Below, piece after piece: positions 1-8,722 of a stretch of 64,000 nt of DNA. Positions within the stretch are counted from its first letter, which is position 1. Each line of letters begins with the position of its first letter. The notes beneath the pieces are model-generated. The model had not been told where the DNA came from, searched no databases, and saw nothing but the letters and a program-made list of their open reading frames with translations. Made by a program: the position numbers and the translations under genes. The stretch is from Candidatus Wallbacteria bacterium (GTDB lineage Bacteria; Muiribacteriota; JAQTZZ01): the NCBI GenBank assembly GCA_028687545.1, contig JAQTZZ010000020.1:3433-67432 (forward strand), read 5' to 3'.

Positions 1-194
1 AGTGTGGAGACTGCAGTCGAGATGAGCAGGTATTTAATGCCATACTGGTATCCCACCCAGGTCAGAGGAACAGGGCAGAGCAGAATGCCGAGCAGCTGGA
101 TTACAGGTACAACTGTCAGCATGTTCAGGAGAGCGGCCAGGGCGGCCATCAGGGCTGAAGTGGCGATCTTTTTCGTTTCCTTGACTTCAGACAT
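1..194 (-). CDS. Membrane protein, partial (C-terminal part outside window)
   Basis: Reading leftward from an ATG at 194 the frame stays open to the window edge, giving 64 residues that begin MSEVKETKKIATSALMAA. After a short polar N-terminus come hydrophobic stretches broken by a proline-rich turn and a W-x-G-Y-Q-Y-G-I-K-Y-L segment. That layout resembles DUF2232/YybS-like or ECF S-component-like integral membrane proteins, but the fragment is too short for a firm family call. The start codon lies inside the last codons of the UPF0016 gene (8-bp overlap), so the two are probably translationally coupled. The real coding frame is on the minus strand. Confidence 0.55.
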   Translation of the reverse strand, partial: MSEVKETKKIATSALMAALAALLNMLTVVPVIQLLGILLCPVPLTWVGYQYGIKYLLISTAVST

Positions 195-462
195 TTTTTT
201 TCAAGAGCAGCAGCAGGCCGATGATTATGAAAAGCAGACCGCCCAGTTTATGGATCAGAGCAGGGTTGATGTATCTTGAAAGCAGATTTCCGGCAAAAAC
301 ACCGATCGCGGTTGCAAGTATCAGTGCAGCGGAACTCGCCAGAAAAACCGTCAGGGCTGAATTTCTGCTGTCAGACGCGAAACAGAATGCCGCCAGTTGC
401 GTCTTGTCCCCGAGTTCTGCCATGAAAACGCTGCAAAACACAGCTGTGAAAAGCTTCCACAT
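187..462 (-). CDS. UPF0016/GDT1 family half-size cation transporter
   Basis: A 91-residue membrane protein carrying the family signature E-L-G-D-K-T-Q-L near residues 16-23, followed by three hydrophobic segments. The family (yeast Gdt1, human TMEM165, bacterial relatives) moves Mn2+ or Ca2+ across membranes, with the acidic E-x-G-D-K motif at the ion path. Most members hold two inverted copies of the domain in about 190-230 residues; this one is a single copy, so it would have to homodimerise or pair with another half. Only the overlapping downstream gene is adjacent, and its visible part does not repeat the motif. Family assignment is strong, substrate is inferred. Confidence 0.82.
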   Translation of the reverse strand: MWKLFTAVFCSVFMAELGDKTQLAAFCFASDSRNSALTVFLASSAALILATAIGVFAGNLLSRYINPALIHKLGGLLFIIIGLLLLLKKNV

Positions 463-591
463 GCAAGCCGCCTAATTTTTTTTTGATTATATCAGAGGTT
501 TCCCTGAAATGCCAAAGACTTGGGCAGCAATTATTTTTTCAGGGCTGGTTTGATGGTTGACCTTTGAGCAAAAGACAGGTAAATTGTTCCC

Positions 592-1377
592 ATGGTAACC
601 CACGACGAAAAAATTTCAGTCGAAGATAAGGAAATCGGTTTTTCAGTTGAAAACTACCAGGATAAATTCCGGTTCCACTGGATCGAGGAAGAAAAACCAA
701 AGTTCATTGATATTACGGAACGTGAACTGGCTTCGCTGTATGAAATGCTGGTGGACGGCGAGGAAAAGCTCAAAAAACGCGTTTCGAAGAAATCCATGAT
801 GCTTTGCAAAGCCCACGGCTTCGCCAAAGGCAAGATCTGGGTCTATTACAAGGGCGATATCCAGGTGGAATGGGGTTATTTTCTTTACAAATTCACTCCT
901 GTTGATTATTACAAACTGGTGACCCTGATCAATAAAGCCATGGAACAGCTGAAAATTGTCCAGGTCAAGGAAACCAGGAAAATGGAGGAAAAAGGCCATT
1001 ACCTCCAGCTGTACTTTTATTCAGGACTGCTCAGCCTTGTGTTTACCGTGTTTTCACTTTCCGCGACAATCGTGTTCCTGCTCTTCGCCTTGGAATACGT
1101 GACTTATCCGTTCGTGCTTTTTTCCGGTTCTGCAGTTTATTTCTCCATCTTCTTCTACTTCCAGCAGCAGGCTGCCAAGAACCTCAAGGACAATATGGAA
1201 GAAGATTTCTATACCAAATTACTGCCTGTTCTCCATACTTTACCGGTCAACAGCAGAAAACTGGTGGAAATGTTCTCAGTGATGCTGATCGTCTTCACCA
1301 TCATGAGCATCTATTTTGCGAAATCCATCCCCAAGATCATTCAGTTCTACACCAAGTCCACCCATTTGGGTGCATGA
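592..1377 (+). CDS. Hypothetical three-helix membrane protein
   Basis: A 261-residue protein I do not recognise. Residues 1-140 are soluble and charged, with alternating aromatic and charged residues suggesting a compact alpha/beta domain. Two closely spaced hydrophobic helices follow at about 147-170 and 176-192, then a charged linker (KNLKDNMEEDFYTKLLP) and a last helix near 227-247. There is no signal peptide, so the N-terminal domain is probably cytoplasmic. The ATG at 592 has only a weak upstream AGG. It stands alone on the plus strand, converging with the radical SAM gene and ending 13 bp from that gene's stop. Codon use looks like the neighbours. Confidence 0.6.
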   Translation: MVTHDEKISVEDKEIGFSVENYQDKFRFHWIEEEKPKFIDITERELASLYEMLVDGEEKLKKRVSKKSMMLCKAHGFAKGKIWVYYKGDIQVEWGYFLYKFTPVDYYKLVTLINKAMEQLKIVQVKETRKMEEKGHYLQLYFYSGLLSLVFTVFSLSATIVFLLFALEYVTYPFVLFSGSAVYFSIFFYFQQQAAKNLKDNMEEDFYTKLLPVLHTLPVNSRKLVEMFSVMLIVFTIMSIYFAKSIPKIIQFYTKSTHLGA

Positions 1378-1390
1378 CACAAGTGGCAGG

Positions 1391-2548
1391 TCACTGTTTT
1401 ACTCTTTCCAGATATTTTGTGATCAGATCGTCCCGTTGAATGTCTTTTAAATAGGCTGTGATTTCTTCGTCTGAAATGGAGTGGAAGGCCTGATTCCTGC
1501 ACCCTGCGCAGACCGGAATGCGATGGAATTCCCCCAGAATATGCCAGATCCGATATTGTTCAAGCAGTTCACCGGTCCAGATGGCCCAGATCCCCGAATC
1601 TTTAACGTTTCCAAGCTTTTGTCTGGCTTTGAAGTCAGTGCAGCAGGCTGACGCTTCTCCGTCATAGCGCACGCCGAAATGCTGCCACAGCCCGACGCAT
1701 GGCCTGCGCACGGCTTTTTTCCCGGTAAAAATGTTCAACTGGCTCTCGACCCTGAACTCGTCGGACTGGATCGCCCGTTCAGTCTCTTCTTTCCACAGAC
1801 CCAGTTCAATCAACACCGACTTATGCAGATCTTCGGCTCTTTTCTGATCCTGGTCAGTATCTACATTCATGCGGCGGAAAAAAATCGTGTCGCAATCCAT
1901 GTGCAGAGTGTCATCAAAGCCGATTTTATAGGGCAGAGCGAGATTTTTCAGTACATTCTCCCAGTAATCCCTGAAAGGGACGGCTTCGTGACTGTTCTCG
2001 GGCATCACTATGAACTGGAAGATCAGGGAGGGATATTGAAGTCCTCTAAGCTTCCTGTATTGCAGAAAGAAATGGATGTTATTCATCACGCGGTTAAAGT
2101 CCCCGCCAATCCGGATCTTGCGGTATGTTTCCTCAGTCAGCGCGTCGAACGAGAGGGTGATTGGCCCGAAAATCCTTGAATCGATCATAGTCTTGAGTAA
2201 TTCCTGATTCAGGCTGTTAAAATTGGTATGCAGGGAGAATACGTTGAAACCCTTGTTGCGATTGTTTCGTTCTGCTGCATATTCCACCATTTTTTTGAAT
2301 TCAGGGTGCAGAGGTCCTTCCCCGTTCCAGAACGGGAGAATTGCATTGACCTTTTGAAAGCCTGTAGTCAGTTCATCCATGATTTTTTTATAAAGCGAAA
2401 AATCCATGATCCCCCGGCGATACTCCTGATCCGGGTCAGGCTTGCTCTGCGGACACATGATGCAGGAAAGTTCGCAGAAAGCAATCGTATCCAGAATCAG
2501 GAGCGGAATCTGGGAATTTCTGCCTGTAGCCTTGAAAGACATCGTCAC
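1391..2548 (-). CDS. Radical SAM/SPASM domain protein
   Basis: The N-terminus carries a CxxxCxxC cluster (C25, C29, C32, in C-E-L-S-C-I-M-C) that binds the SAM-cleaving 4Fe-4S centre. The C-terminal third has a SPASM-type cysteine set (C-V-G-L-W, A-S-A-C-C-T-D and V-C-A-G-C) for auxiliary clusters. SPASM enzymes modify peptides, proteins or small molecules; the substrate cannot be read here and no precursor peptide is evident nearby. The longest frame starts with GTG at 2548, but an ATG at 2542 sits 5 nt after an AAGG and is the likelier start. It begins next to the lipoprotein stop at 2550, so the two probably share an mRNA. Confidence 0.85.
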   Translation of the reverse strand: MTMSFKATGRNSQIPLLILDTIAFCELSCIMCPQSKPDPDQEYRRGIMDFSLYKKIMDELTTGFQKVNAILPFWNGEGPLHPEFKKMVEYAAERNNRNKGFNVFSLHTNFNSLNQELLKTMIDSRIFGPITLSFDALTEETYRKIRIGGDFNRVMNNIHFFLQYRKLRGLQYPSLIFQFIVMPENSHEAVPFRDYWENVLKNLALPYKIGFDDTLHMDCDTIFFRRMNVDTDQDQKRAEDLHKSVLIELGLWKEETERAIQSDEFRVESQLNIFTGKKAVRRPCVGLWQHFGVRYDGEASACCTDFKARQKLGNVKDSGIWAIWTGELLEQYRIWHILGEFHRIPVCAGCRNQAFHSISDEEITAYLKDIQRDDLITKYLERVKQ

Positions 2549-2549
2549 C

Positions 2550-2957
2550 TTATTTGGTCAGTTCGGCCCGATAGAATGTCAGATAATCCTCATTGACCGA
2601 GCCTTCGATAGCCGGGTCAGAGATTTTAGCCTTAAAATTGATCTTGTCGCCGATGTTCAGCAACTGGATTTTGGCATTTTCGGCAGGTTTGAAATATACC
2701 CTGATGGTATATACCCTGGGTGGCTGTGCCAGATCCCTGAAATTTACCAGTACATACCAGTATTCAGATAAATCCTGTTTGCTGTTCACCACCCCCCTGA
2801 AATCAAGCAGAGAGTCACCCGCTTTGTCTTTGAGGGTCTTCGCATTGGCGGCATCAGTATTCAGCAACTTGACTGCCAGGTCGATTCCGGTGGGAAGTGA
2901 AGGACCGCATGCAGATAGAAGAGCTGAAAAAACCAAAAGCAGAATTGCCTTTTTCAT
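2550..2957 (-). CDS. Small predicted lipoprotein
   Basis: A 135-residue protein with a textbook type II signal peptide: MKK, a hydrophobic run, then L-L-S-A-C with the lipidated cysteine at residue 17. The mature part is a small soluble domain containing a beta-rich region (YTIRVYFKPAENAKIQLLNIGDKINFKAKI) that could be an OB-like or similar barrel; I do not recognise a family. An AGGAGG-type ribosome site (aaaggaggtttc in the sense direction) precedes the ATG. It lies upstream of, and abuts, the radical SAM gene, and follows the MlaE permease gene on the same strand. Confidence 0.75.
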   Translation of the reverse strand: MKKAILLLVFSALLSACGPSLPTGIDLAVKLLNTDAANAKTLKDKAGDSLLDFRGVVNSKQDLSEYWYVLVNFRDLAQPPRVYTIRVYFKPAENAKIQLLNIGDKINFKAKISDPAIEGSVNEDYLTFYRAELTK

Positions 2958-3001
2958 GAAACCTCCTTTTCCGAATTCTATTCAAGTCATTTTAACTCAA
3001 T

Positions 3002-3793
3002 TCAGAGACTCAGCCAAATGTTATAGGCATTCTGCCAGAAAATGGAGAGCAGGTAATCTGAAACCAGGATAGTCATAATGGCCAGTACTACGGCTTTAGT
3101 GGTTTCATGCCCTACACCCAGCGCTCCACCTTCTACTTTCAGGCCTCTCCATCCGCTGTAGGCGGCGATGATGAAGCCGAAGAAAACGGCTTTAAAAAGG
3201 CCGGACAGAAAATCATTGGTCAAGAGATGCTGGAGGATGGAATCATAAAAAGTTCTGAAGGAAATGTGGAGCTGATAAACTGCCACCAGCAATCCTCCGA
3301 GGAATCCGACCAGGTCAGTGAAAATGGTTAAAAGCGGCAGGACAATGGTTAGTGCCACGAGTCTTGGCAGCAGCAGATAAAAATATGGATCGATGCCAAG
3401 CGCTTCCAGCGCATCCAGCTGCTCGGAAATTTTCATGCTTCCGATTTCCGCTGTAATTGACGATCCGACACGACCGCTCACCACAATCGCAGCCAGCACC
3501 GGCGAAAGTTCCCGCGCCAGCGCTACAGCTACTACACCGCCGATATAGTTGGATGCCCCGAATTTCTGGAACTGGTATGCGATCTCAAATACAAGCACCA
3601 TGCCGGTGGAAGTTCCGGTAATGATGATCAGGGGGAGCGATTGTACACCCAGACGGTAACATTCTTCGACCAGGAGGCTCAAGAAGGAAAAATGGTAGGT
3701 CTTGATCTGGCTGAAACTGGCAAGCGTCCTGGAACAGAATTGCACCAGATCGCCGGTTTCTCTTAAAAAGTCGGGAACATCAATGAACTTCAT
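3002..3793 (-). CDS. mlaE: MlaE/YrbE family ABC lipid-transport permease
   Basis: Five or so hydrophobic helices and the diagnostic cytoplasmic loop ARELSPVLAAIVVSGRVGS followed by E-I-G-S-M-K-I-S-E-Q-L-D-A-L-E-A-L-G identify the MlaE permease family, the membrane core of importers or exporters that move phospholipids or other lipids between the two membranes of diderm cells. The ATG at 3793 gives the usual N-terminus (MKFIDVPDFL) and 263 residues, normal for the family; the open frame extends further upstream but only into the S55 gene. The start overlaps that gene's end by 14 bp. The MlaF ATPase and MlaD/MCE substrate-binding partners are not in the window, so the system is completed elsewhere. 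Confidence 0.9.
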   Translation of the reverse strand: MKFIDVPDFLRETGDLVQFCSRTLASFSQIKTYHFSFLSLLVEECYRLGVQSLPLIIITGTSTGMVLVFEIAYQFQKFGASNYIGGVVAVALARELSPVLAAIVVSGRVGSSITAEIGSMKISEQLDALEALGIDPYFYLLLPRLVALTIVLPLLTIFTDLVGFLGGLLVAVYQLHISFRTFYDSILQHLLTNDFLSGLFKAVFFGFIIAAYSGWRGLKVEGGALGVGHETTKAVVLAIMTILVSDYLLSIFWQNAYNIWLSL

Positions 3794-5510
3794 TGAAAAT
3801 GAGCAGGTTCTCGAAATATCCATCCAGCACATACTCAGTGCTGATGACTTTGTTGGAACTGTTCGGGGCCGGTTCTACCGCACTGTTCTGGATTTCCCCT
3901 GTGTCCCCTTCGTCTTTCGGGACGCTCCATGAAACCACGATATCGTTGTATTTTGGGTACTGCTCGGCACTCTGCACGATTTCTTCGAAAGATCCGAAAT
4001 TTTCCTTGTCGTCTGTGCTGCTGCGATAGTTTTTCCCGCCGCGTACGGCAACATTGAGGCTTCCGCTGGTGTCTTCAGGGAGTTTAAGGAAGACAGTCTT
4101 GACGAATTCATTGGCTCTGAACGGCTTGATGGTAACGTTCAGACCGATCACTTCACCGGCAATCACATTTCTGGAAGGGAATTTCACATTGGTGATCCTG
4201 GCAGTGCGTTTTTTCTTGGTAATAGAAAGCTGCCAGTCGATTTTTTGAATTTTGACAGGCTTGAATTCATTTTCAGTAAGAAGGCCTACGGTCGCCAGCA
4301 GGTCCTGGCAGAGAGTGTCGCTTAGATTATCGCTGTAATAGAGATTGCTGTATTTAAGAGCCGAGCTTCCGCCGGCTACTGAATACCCGATCGTAAAGTA
4401 GGATTCAACACTCAGGGGACCGATGTAGTTTACTGTCTCGTCAAGAGCCTGTTTGACCATGGCGTTCAGCACATCCGAGAGCAGCTGGGTATCAGAAACT
4501 ATATCCACGTTGATCTGGCGGGTTAAATTCTGGTCAAGGTCTTTGACCTGGAATTTGACCGGGATGGTCCTCGGTTTTTCTCCAACCAGTCCGACTATAC
4601 CCTGCTGCCTGTCCTGGCAGACCCTGCCGATCAGTTCCAGCGGGGAACCCACTTTGAATGGCATGTCGATACTGGAAAACGAATGGTAAATATAAGCATC
4701 AGAGAGGAAATAGTCGACTTCTCCCTTGTGCAGGAAAGGATGTCCGAATGCCAGGATCAGATTGCGCTGCTCGTCATAGTAGGTGAGTGTTCCGAGCGTG
4801 GTGATGTTGATGTCACCCCTGGCGATCTGTACCCCAAGAGCGGCACCCGGCACCAGCTTGGTCTTGTCCGAACTGTAAGCGGTTGCTGACGGAAAGACTG
4901 GAAAAAGTTGTCCGGCCACCTTGATCAGATTTGACCGCAAACCCTGCACCATCAGTGGAGATCCGGCGTAATAAAAATAAAGGACGCCTTCTGCTGCAGT
5001 GGCGGGGACTTGTCTGACCAGTTCGAGCTTTCCATAGGTTTTCCCCTTGATTTTAACAGGAGGCTCAAGCAGCCCGACTTCGCCGGAACTCTTCCCGTTT
5101 TCCATGTATGGTGGATAAGTCAGCTTCATCATGTCTTCGATAGGAGTCACCAGGCCTACTGTATGATCAGCCAGTGTCCAGCCGGCAGACAGTGCGCCCA
5201 GCAGCCTGTTTTTAATATAAACCGGAGCCCCGCTCATGCCGGCCGCGATGCCGCCGCTCTTGTCGATCAGCGGTCCGGAAGCCTGAATCAGAACTGATTC
5301 TCCGTTGATCACCAGGTTATCCGAAAACTTGTTGTTCTTTAGAACGCCCAGTACTTTGATCGGAAAGCTCTGAATCGCGGTGCCTTCAAACACTGTCTTT
5401 GCAATTCCCTGCATCTCAGGCAGCACTTCGCTGACAGAAATAAAATCCTGGGAATCCGCATGGAGTATGAATGGCAACACCAAAAAGATCAAAAACAGCA
5501 GTGCTTTCAT
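3780..5510 (-). CDS. Secreted SpoIVB-like S55 family serine peptidase
   Basis: A signal peptide (MKALLFLIFLVLPFILHA) leads into a domain with the S55/SpoIVB pattern: S-G-G-I-A-A-G-M-S-G-A-P-V-Y, whose Ser93 fits the nucleophile in the G-M-S-G-S-P motif, then G-A-L-S-A-G-W and H-T-V-G-L-V-T-P-I-E-D-M. In spore-formers SpoIVB cleaves SpoIVFA; other members occur in non-sporulating bacteria with unknown substrates. The remaining residues (about 170-576) are beta-rich and include a late segment that looks like an Ig-type domain. No spore genes are present, so a sporulation role is unlikely. Its end overlaps the mlaE start, pointing to coupled expression and an envelope role. Confidence 0.8.
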   Translation of the reverse strand: MKALLFLIFLVLPFILHADSQDFISVSEVLPEMQGIAKTVFEGTAIQSFPIKVLGVLKNNKFSDNLVINGESVLIQASGPLIDKSGGIAAGMSGAPVYIKNRLLGALSAGWTLADHTVGLVTPIEDMMKLTYPPYMENGKSSGEVGLLEPPVKIKGKTYGKLELVRQVPATAAEGVLYFYYAGSPLMVQGLRSNLIKVAGQLFPVFPSATAYSSDKTKLVPGAALGVQIARGDINITTLGTLTYYDEQRNLILAFGHPFLHKGEVDYFLSDAYIYHSFSSIDMPFKVGSPLELIGRVCQDRQQGIVGLVGEKPRTIPVKFQVKDLDQNLTRQINVDIVSDTQLLSDVLNAMVKQALDETVNYIGPLSVESYFTIGYSVAGGSSALKYSNLYYSDNLSDTLCQDLLATVGLLTENEFKPVKIQKIDWQLSITKKKRTARITNVKFPSRNVIAGEVIGLNVTIKPFRANEFVKTVFLKLPEDTSGSLNVAVRGGKNYRSSTDDKENFGSFEEIVQSAEQYPKYNDIVVSWSVPKDEGDTGEIQNSAVEPAPNSSNKVISTEYVLDGYFENLLIFNEVH

Positions 5511-5610
5511 GAAACCAATATTAAATCAAGCCATTTGATTTGGCAATAGAGCAATTTGAAATCATTCATCCGCAGACTTATCATGCTAAAAACATACACG
5601 GAGGAAAATC

Positions 5611-6780
5611 ATGAAGTTCACCGTCTGCCTCTTCCTTTTAGCCATAACTTTTTCAGTTTCGGCTCTCGATACAGTCGAAAACTTTTATCTCGGACAACTG
5701 GTCTACAACCTGAAATTAAACTGCCTGGATCTGGAAAAACAGAAGGTTGAATCCCTTTTTGAGACGGAACTGCATGCTATTCCCGGCCAGGAATCAGGAA
5801 TCGAGCTGACTTCACAGGACGGAAAGGTCAATTACTGCTGCAAAGTGACCGGAGGCATAGTTGTTGTTGATAATGCCAAGAAAATCCTCAAAGGATCATT
5901 CTATGTCCGTTATAAAGGAAGCGACAACTTCAGCACCCAATTTTCGCTTTTTGCCTACCGTGGCGAGACAAAAAAAATCGAACTTTATAAGACAGGGCTG
6001 AAAATCTATCAGCTGGAAATTTACACCACTTTCAACTGTTATGAATGCCCTAGCCCATGGGATTCGCGTCTTGACACAGAAAATACGGGGGAGGCAGTTC
6101 CCATCAGTCTGAAAATTTCAGAGAGTAAGAATGGAGCCATTCGGGAAATATCTCAGCAGAAAGTATTTGCGGGCGAGAGAGAGAAGGGAAATTTTCAGGT
6201 CAATGACAGTACCGGCGACCTGACTTTCGAGCTGGAAGCCAGGCGGCTGGGCGAAGCTGTGGACCTGAAACTGACGCTCTGGATGGTGAATGAGGAGAAA
6301 AAGACCAGGACCACTTTCAACGATGAGGCTCGTTTAATACTTCTGCCTGACGAACCAAGAAAAACTGCGTTCGGCGTTGGAAAAGGCATCACCCTGGAGC
6401 TTGAAATCTCCATGATCAAGGAAGCCTTCTTCAGCGGGACAGCGGGAGAAAAATTCAAGAACATTTCAGCCAAAGATGCCGCGGATATGATCACAGCCAA
6501 CAAAGACAAGCCTGAGTTCGTGATCCTGGATGTGAGGACAGGCAAGGAATTTTCAGACGGACATCTGGAAAAAGCTGTAAATCTGGATTATTACGCAGCC
6601 GATTTTTCCGAGAGGCTTGCCACTCTGGACCATGCCAGGACATACCTTGTCTACTGTAAAAAAGGAGCCCGCAGCGGGGAAGCTGCCAGGATCATGCAGG
6701 GACTTGGATTTAAAAACGTGATCAACATCACAGACGGCTACACGGGATGGGTAGACAATAAACTTCAGACAGTAAAATAG
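5611..6780 (+). CDS. Secreted protein with C-terminal rhodanese domain
   Basis: A cleavable signal peptide (MKFTVCLFLLAITFSVSA) is followed by about 260 residues of unrecognised beta-rich sequence, including an F-N-C-Y-E-C-P-S-P segment whose paired cysteines could form a disulfide or bind metal. Residues about 285-389 are a rhodanese domain: I-L-D-V-R-T-G-K-E-F, G-H-L-E-K-A-V-N-L and the active-site loop Y-C-K-K-G-A-R-S-G with the sulfur-carrying Cys349. Rhodaneses transfer sulfane sulfur or act as recognition modules. A GGAGG site 7 nt before the ATG fixes the start. Monocistronic, converging on the GH13 gene with 9 bp between stops and no obvious terminator hairpin. Confidence 0.78.
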   Translation: MKFTVCLFLLAITFSVSALDTVENFYLGQLVYNLKLNCLDLEKQKVESLFETELHAIPGQESGIELTSQDGKVNYCCKVTGGIVVVDNAKKILKGSFYVRYKGSDNFSTQFSLFAYRGETKKIELYKTGLKIYQLEIYTTFNCYECPSPWDSRLDTENTGEAVPISLKISESKNGAIREISQQKVFAGEREKGNFQVNDSTGDLTFELEARRLGEAVDLKLTLWMVNEEKKTRTTFNDEARLILLPDEPRKTAFGVGKGITLELEISMIKEAFFSGTAGEKFKNISAKDAADMITANKDKPEFVILDVRTGKEFSDGHLEKAVNLDYYAADFSERLATLDHARTYLVYCKKGARSGEAARIMQGLGFKNVINITDGYTGWVDNKLQTVK

Positions 6781-6789
6781 CCGGAAGTT

Positions 6790-8631
6790 TTATCTTTCCT
6801 CTATGATCGCGATTCCCGGAGACTTGAGTGTGATTTTATCGCCTCGCAGTGTGCTGTTAAACAGAGTATCCACTTTTTTCCCAGCCGGACAGACCAGTAC
6901 CTGGGTTTTTCCACCCGGAAAATTGGCGAAGACCGTGATTTCTTTTTTTCCGGAACGCAGTCTGTAAGAGAGAAATGCATCATCCCTGTCCGTGGATAAG
7001 AGTTCCCAGTCAGCTGAACCGAAGATTTTTTCCCGGGTGGAAATGAGCTGCTGCACGAACTCAAGCTTCTGATTCGACATTCTGTCCCAGCAGTCGGTCA
7101 GAAAATCATGGTTAAAATAAGCTATTTTGCGGCCTGCCTTATCCATTTTCTCCAGAAACTCCTCCTGCATTTCCTTGGAAAATCCCAGTCCGAAGTTGAG
7201 TGGAAGATCATTTTCCAGCAGAGTATCTGCAGTCAGGCCGAAGGCGGAATTGGGGATAAAGGCTGATTGGGTGATCTGGAATTTCGCCAGCTCAGATCCT
7301 CTGGAGAATAAAGGGGGAGAGTCACCGATTACAGGCATGGCGAGGATGGAGGTTTTAAATTCTGCTGTTTCGTTGAGAAAATATTCCATGTTTTCCGCGG
7401 TTTCATTTACCACTGAAAAAAGATTACCTGAATAAAATCCGAAATTGTGACGGACTGAAAGTTCGTCACCGTCTTTGTTGTTCAAATTTTCCATGATCAG
7501 GACAAAATCTTCTGGAACTGCTTTTGTGATCAGCTCGATCAGTTCACCAGGAAGGGCGTGGAACATGTCTCCACGCACTCCGTCCAGTTGAAATTTGTCA
7601 GCATAATAACCGCAGACTCCCGCGATTTTCTGCCAGAGGTCGCGCATCGGGATGCTCCCTTTGAAATTGGATGCCTTCAATACAGGCTGAATGAAGAAAG
7701 GAGCACTTTTTTCCAGGAAGTTTCTCCCCAGCACTTCGTAAAAATCCGGATCATAGTCCTGGTAAAGCCTCAATGGCGTGACGTCCAGCCAGGGGGGCTG
7801 GGAATCATTTGCACAATCGGAAGTGCAGGGAGGAGTGATCAGGTGAAATTCGCGTTCCAGTTCATCCAGAAAATCGTGATTTTTAAGATTATGCTTTTTG
7901 AAATTCTCCCAGCGTTCCGGGTAAAGATGTTTTGGAGAATGCGAAAACAAATGTGCAATTTCAGTGACAGGCAGGTTTTCAACCATCATTTTCCCATATT
8001 CCCGTGTCAGTGTGGCTAAAGGTGGAATTCCGTCGATCTCGGTTTGCAGGAGTTCGATCAGCCTGTCGCAGTGCTCAGGCTTCACCCAGTAAAACCAGTC
8101 CGGATCCTCCAGAATCCAGAATGAGTCCCTGGCGGCAGTTCTTGGCACCATATCCAGAAAAACCTGGATGCCCAGCCTGTGACTCGCTTCCACAAAAGCT
8201 GCAAACAGGTTGTCTGTGGAAAAATCAGAGAGTTCGTTCATCAGGGGGTCAATGGTGTAGTAATCTTTTACCGAATAGGGTGAACCGCGGTCTCCCTTTT
8301 TGAATTTTTCACTGCGCAGAAAATGCGGCAGCAGCATGATGGAATTGAATCCGCAGGAGGAGAAAAGCGGGAGAATGGAAATCGTACGCAGAAGAGTTCC
8401 TGGAATTTCATCATAGGAAGTGAAATGCTGGAGAAAAAGCTGGATCAGTTTTAATTCCGTGTTTTTATAATGGGGCCGCTTCAGGTCTTTTTTCAGGATG
8501 GATTCGATCTGTCTGGTGTAATGTTCAATGGCAGGAGAGTTGTCTGAAATCCCGGACAGGGTTCTCCAGAATCCAGGAATTCTCTGATTGAATTTTTTTC
8601 CGTTCAAATGTTTCAGAAGTTCAGTTAACAT
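6790..8631 (-). CDS. GH13 (alpha-amylase clan) glycoside hydrolase or transferase
   Basis: A 613-residue protein with the order of GH13 motifs in a TIM barrel: an early Y-Y-T-I-D-P segment (about 124-129), region I-like F-L-D-M-V-P (158-163), region II G-V-R-G-D (351-355, nucleophile Asp355) and region III L-I-M-E-N (378-382, acid/base Glu381). Region IV is degenerate (a candidate is V-I-G-D-S-P near 434-439), lacking the usual His-Asp pair, so substrate specificity may be unusual. No signal peptide is present, so the enzyme should be cytoplasmic and act on alpha-glucans such as maltodextrin or glycogen. An AGGAGG box sits 5 nt before the ATG. The gene stands between purH and the rhodanese gene and does not belong to either pathway. 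Confidence 0.78.
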   Translation of the reverse strand: MLTELLKHLNGKKFNQRIPGFWRTLSGISDNSPAIEHYTRQIESILKKDLKRPHYKNTELKLIQLFLQHFTSYDEIPGTLLRTISILPLFSSCGFNSIMLLPHFLRSEKFKKGDRGSPYSVKDYYTIDPLMNELSDFSTDNLFAAFVEASHRLGIQVFLDMVPRTAARDSFWILEDPDWFYWVKPEHCDRLIELLQTEIDGIPPLATLTREYGKMMVENLPVTEIAHLFSHSPKHLYPERWENFKKHNLKNHDFLDELEREFHLITPPCTSDCANDSQPPWLDVTPLRLYQDYDPDFYEVLGRNFLEKSAPFFIQPVLKASNFKGSIPMRDLWQKIAGVCGYYADKFQLDGVRGDMFHALPGELIELITKAVPEDFVLIMENLNNKDGDELSVRHNFGFYSGNLFSVVNETAENMEYFLNETAEFKTSILAMPVIGDSPPLFSRGSELAKFQITQSAFIPNSAFGLTADTLLENDLPLNFGLGFSKEMQEEFLEKMDKAGRKIAYFNHDFLTDCWDRMSNQKLEFVQQLISTREKIFGSADWELLSTDRDDAFLSYRLRSGKKEITVFANFPGGKTQVLVCPAGKKVDTLFNSTLRGDKITLKSPGIAIIEER

Positions 8632-8677
8632 CAGACCTCCTTAGTCCCACTCCGTCCTAAAGGACTGCGGGGATAAT

Positions 8678-8722
8678 GTGCTGTAACAAAATCTTCGCTG
8701 CGCTCAGATTGTGTAACAGCAC
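8678..8722. repeat. Hairpin-forming intergenic repeat, copy 1
   Basis: Two 17-nt arms (8678-8694 and 8706-8722) pair with a few mismatches around the loop TCGCTGCGCTC. A similar shorter hairpin with loop TCACTGCGTTC occurs at 24522-24560. It directly abuts the purH stop codon, so it may act as that operon's terminator or protect the mRNA end, although no U-run follows. Confidence 0.6.

Noticed and set aside
3780-5510. Sporulation locus
   Set aside because: Only the S55 domain suggests it; no other spore gene is present.
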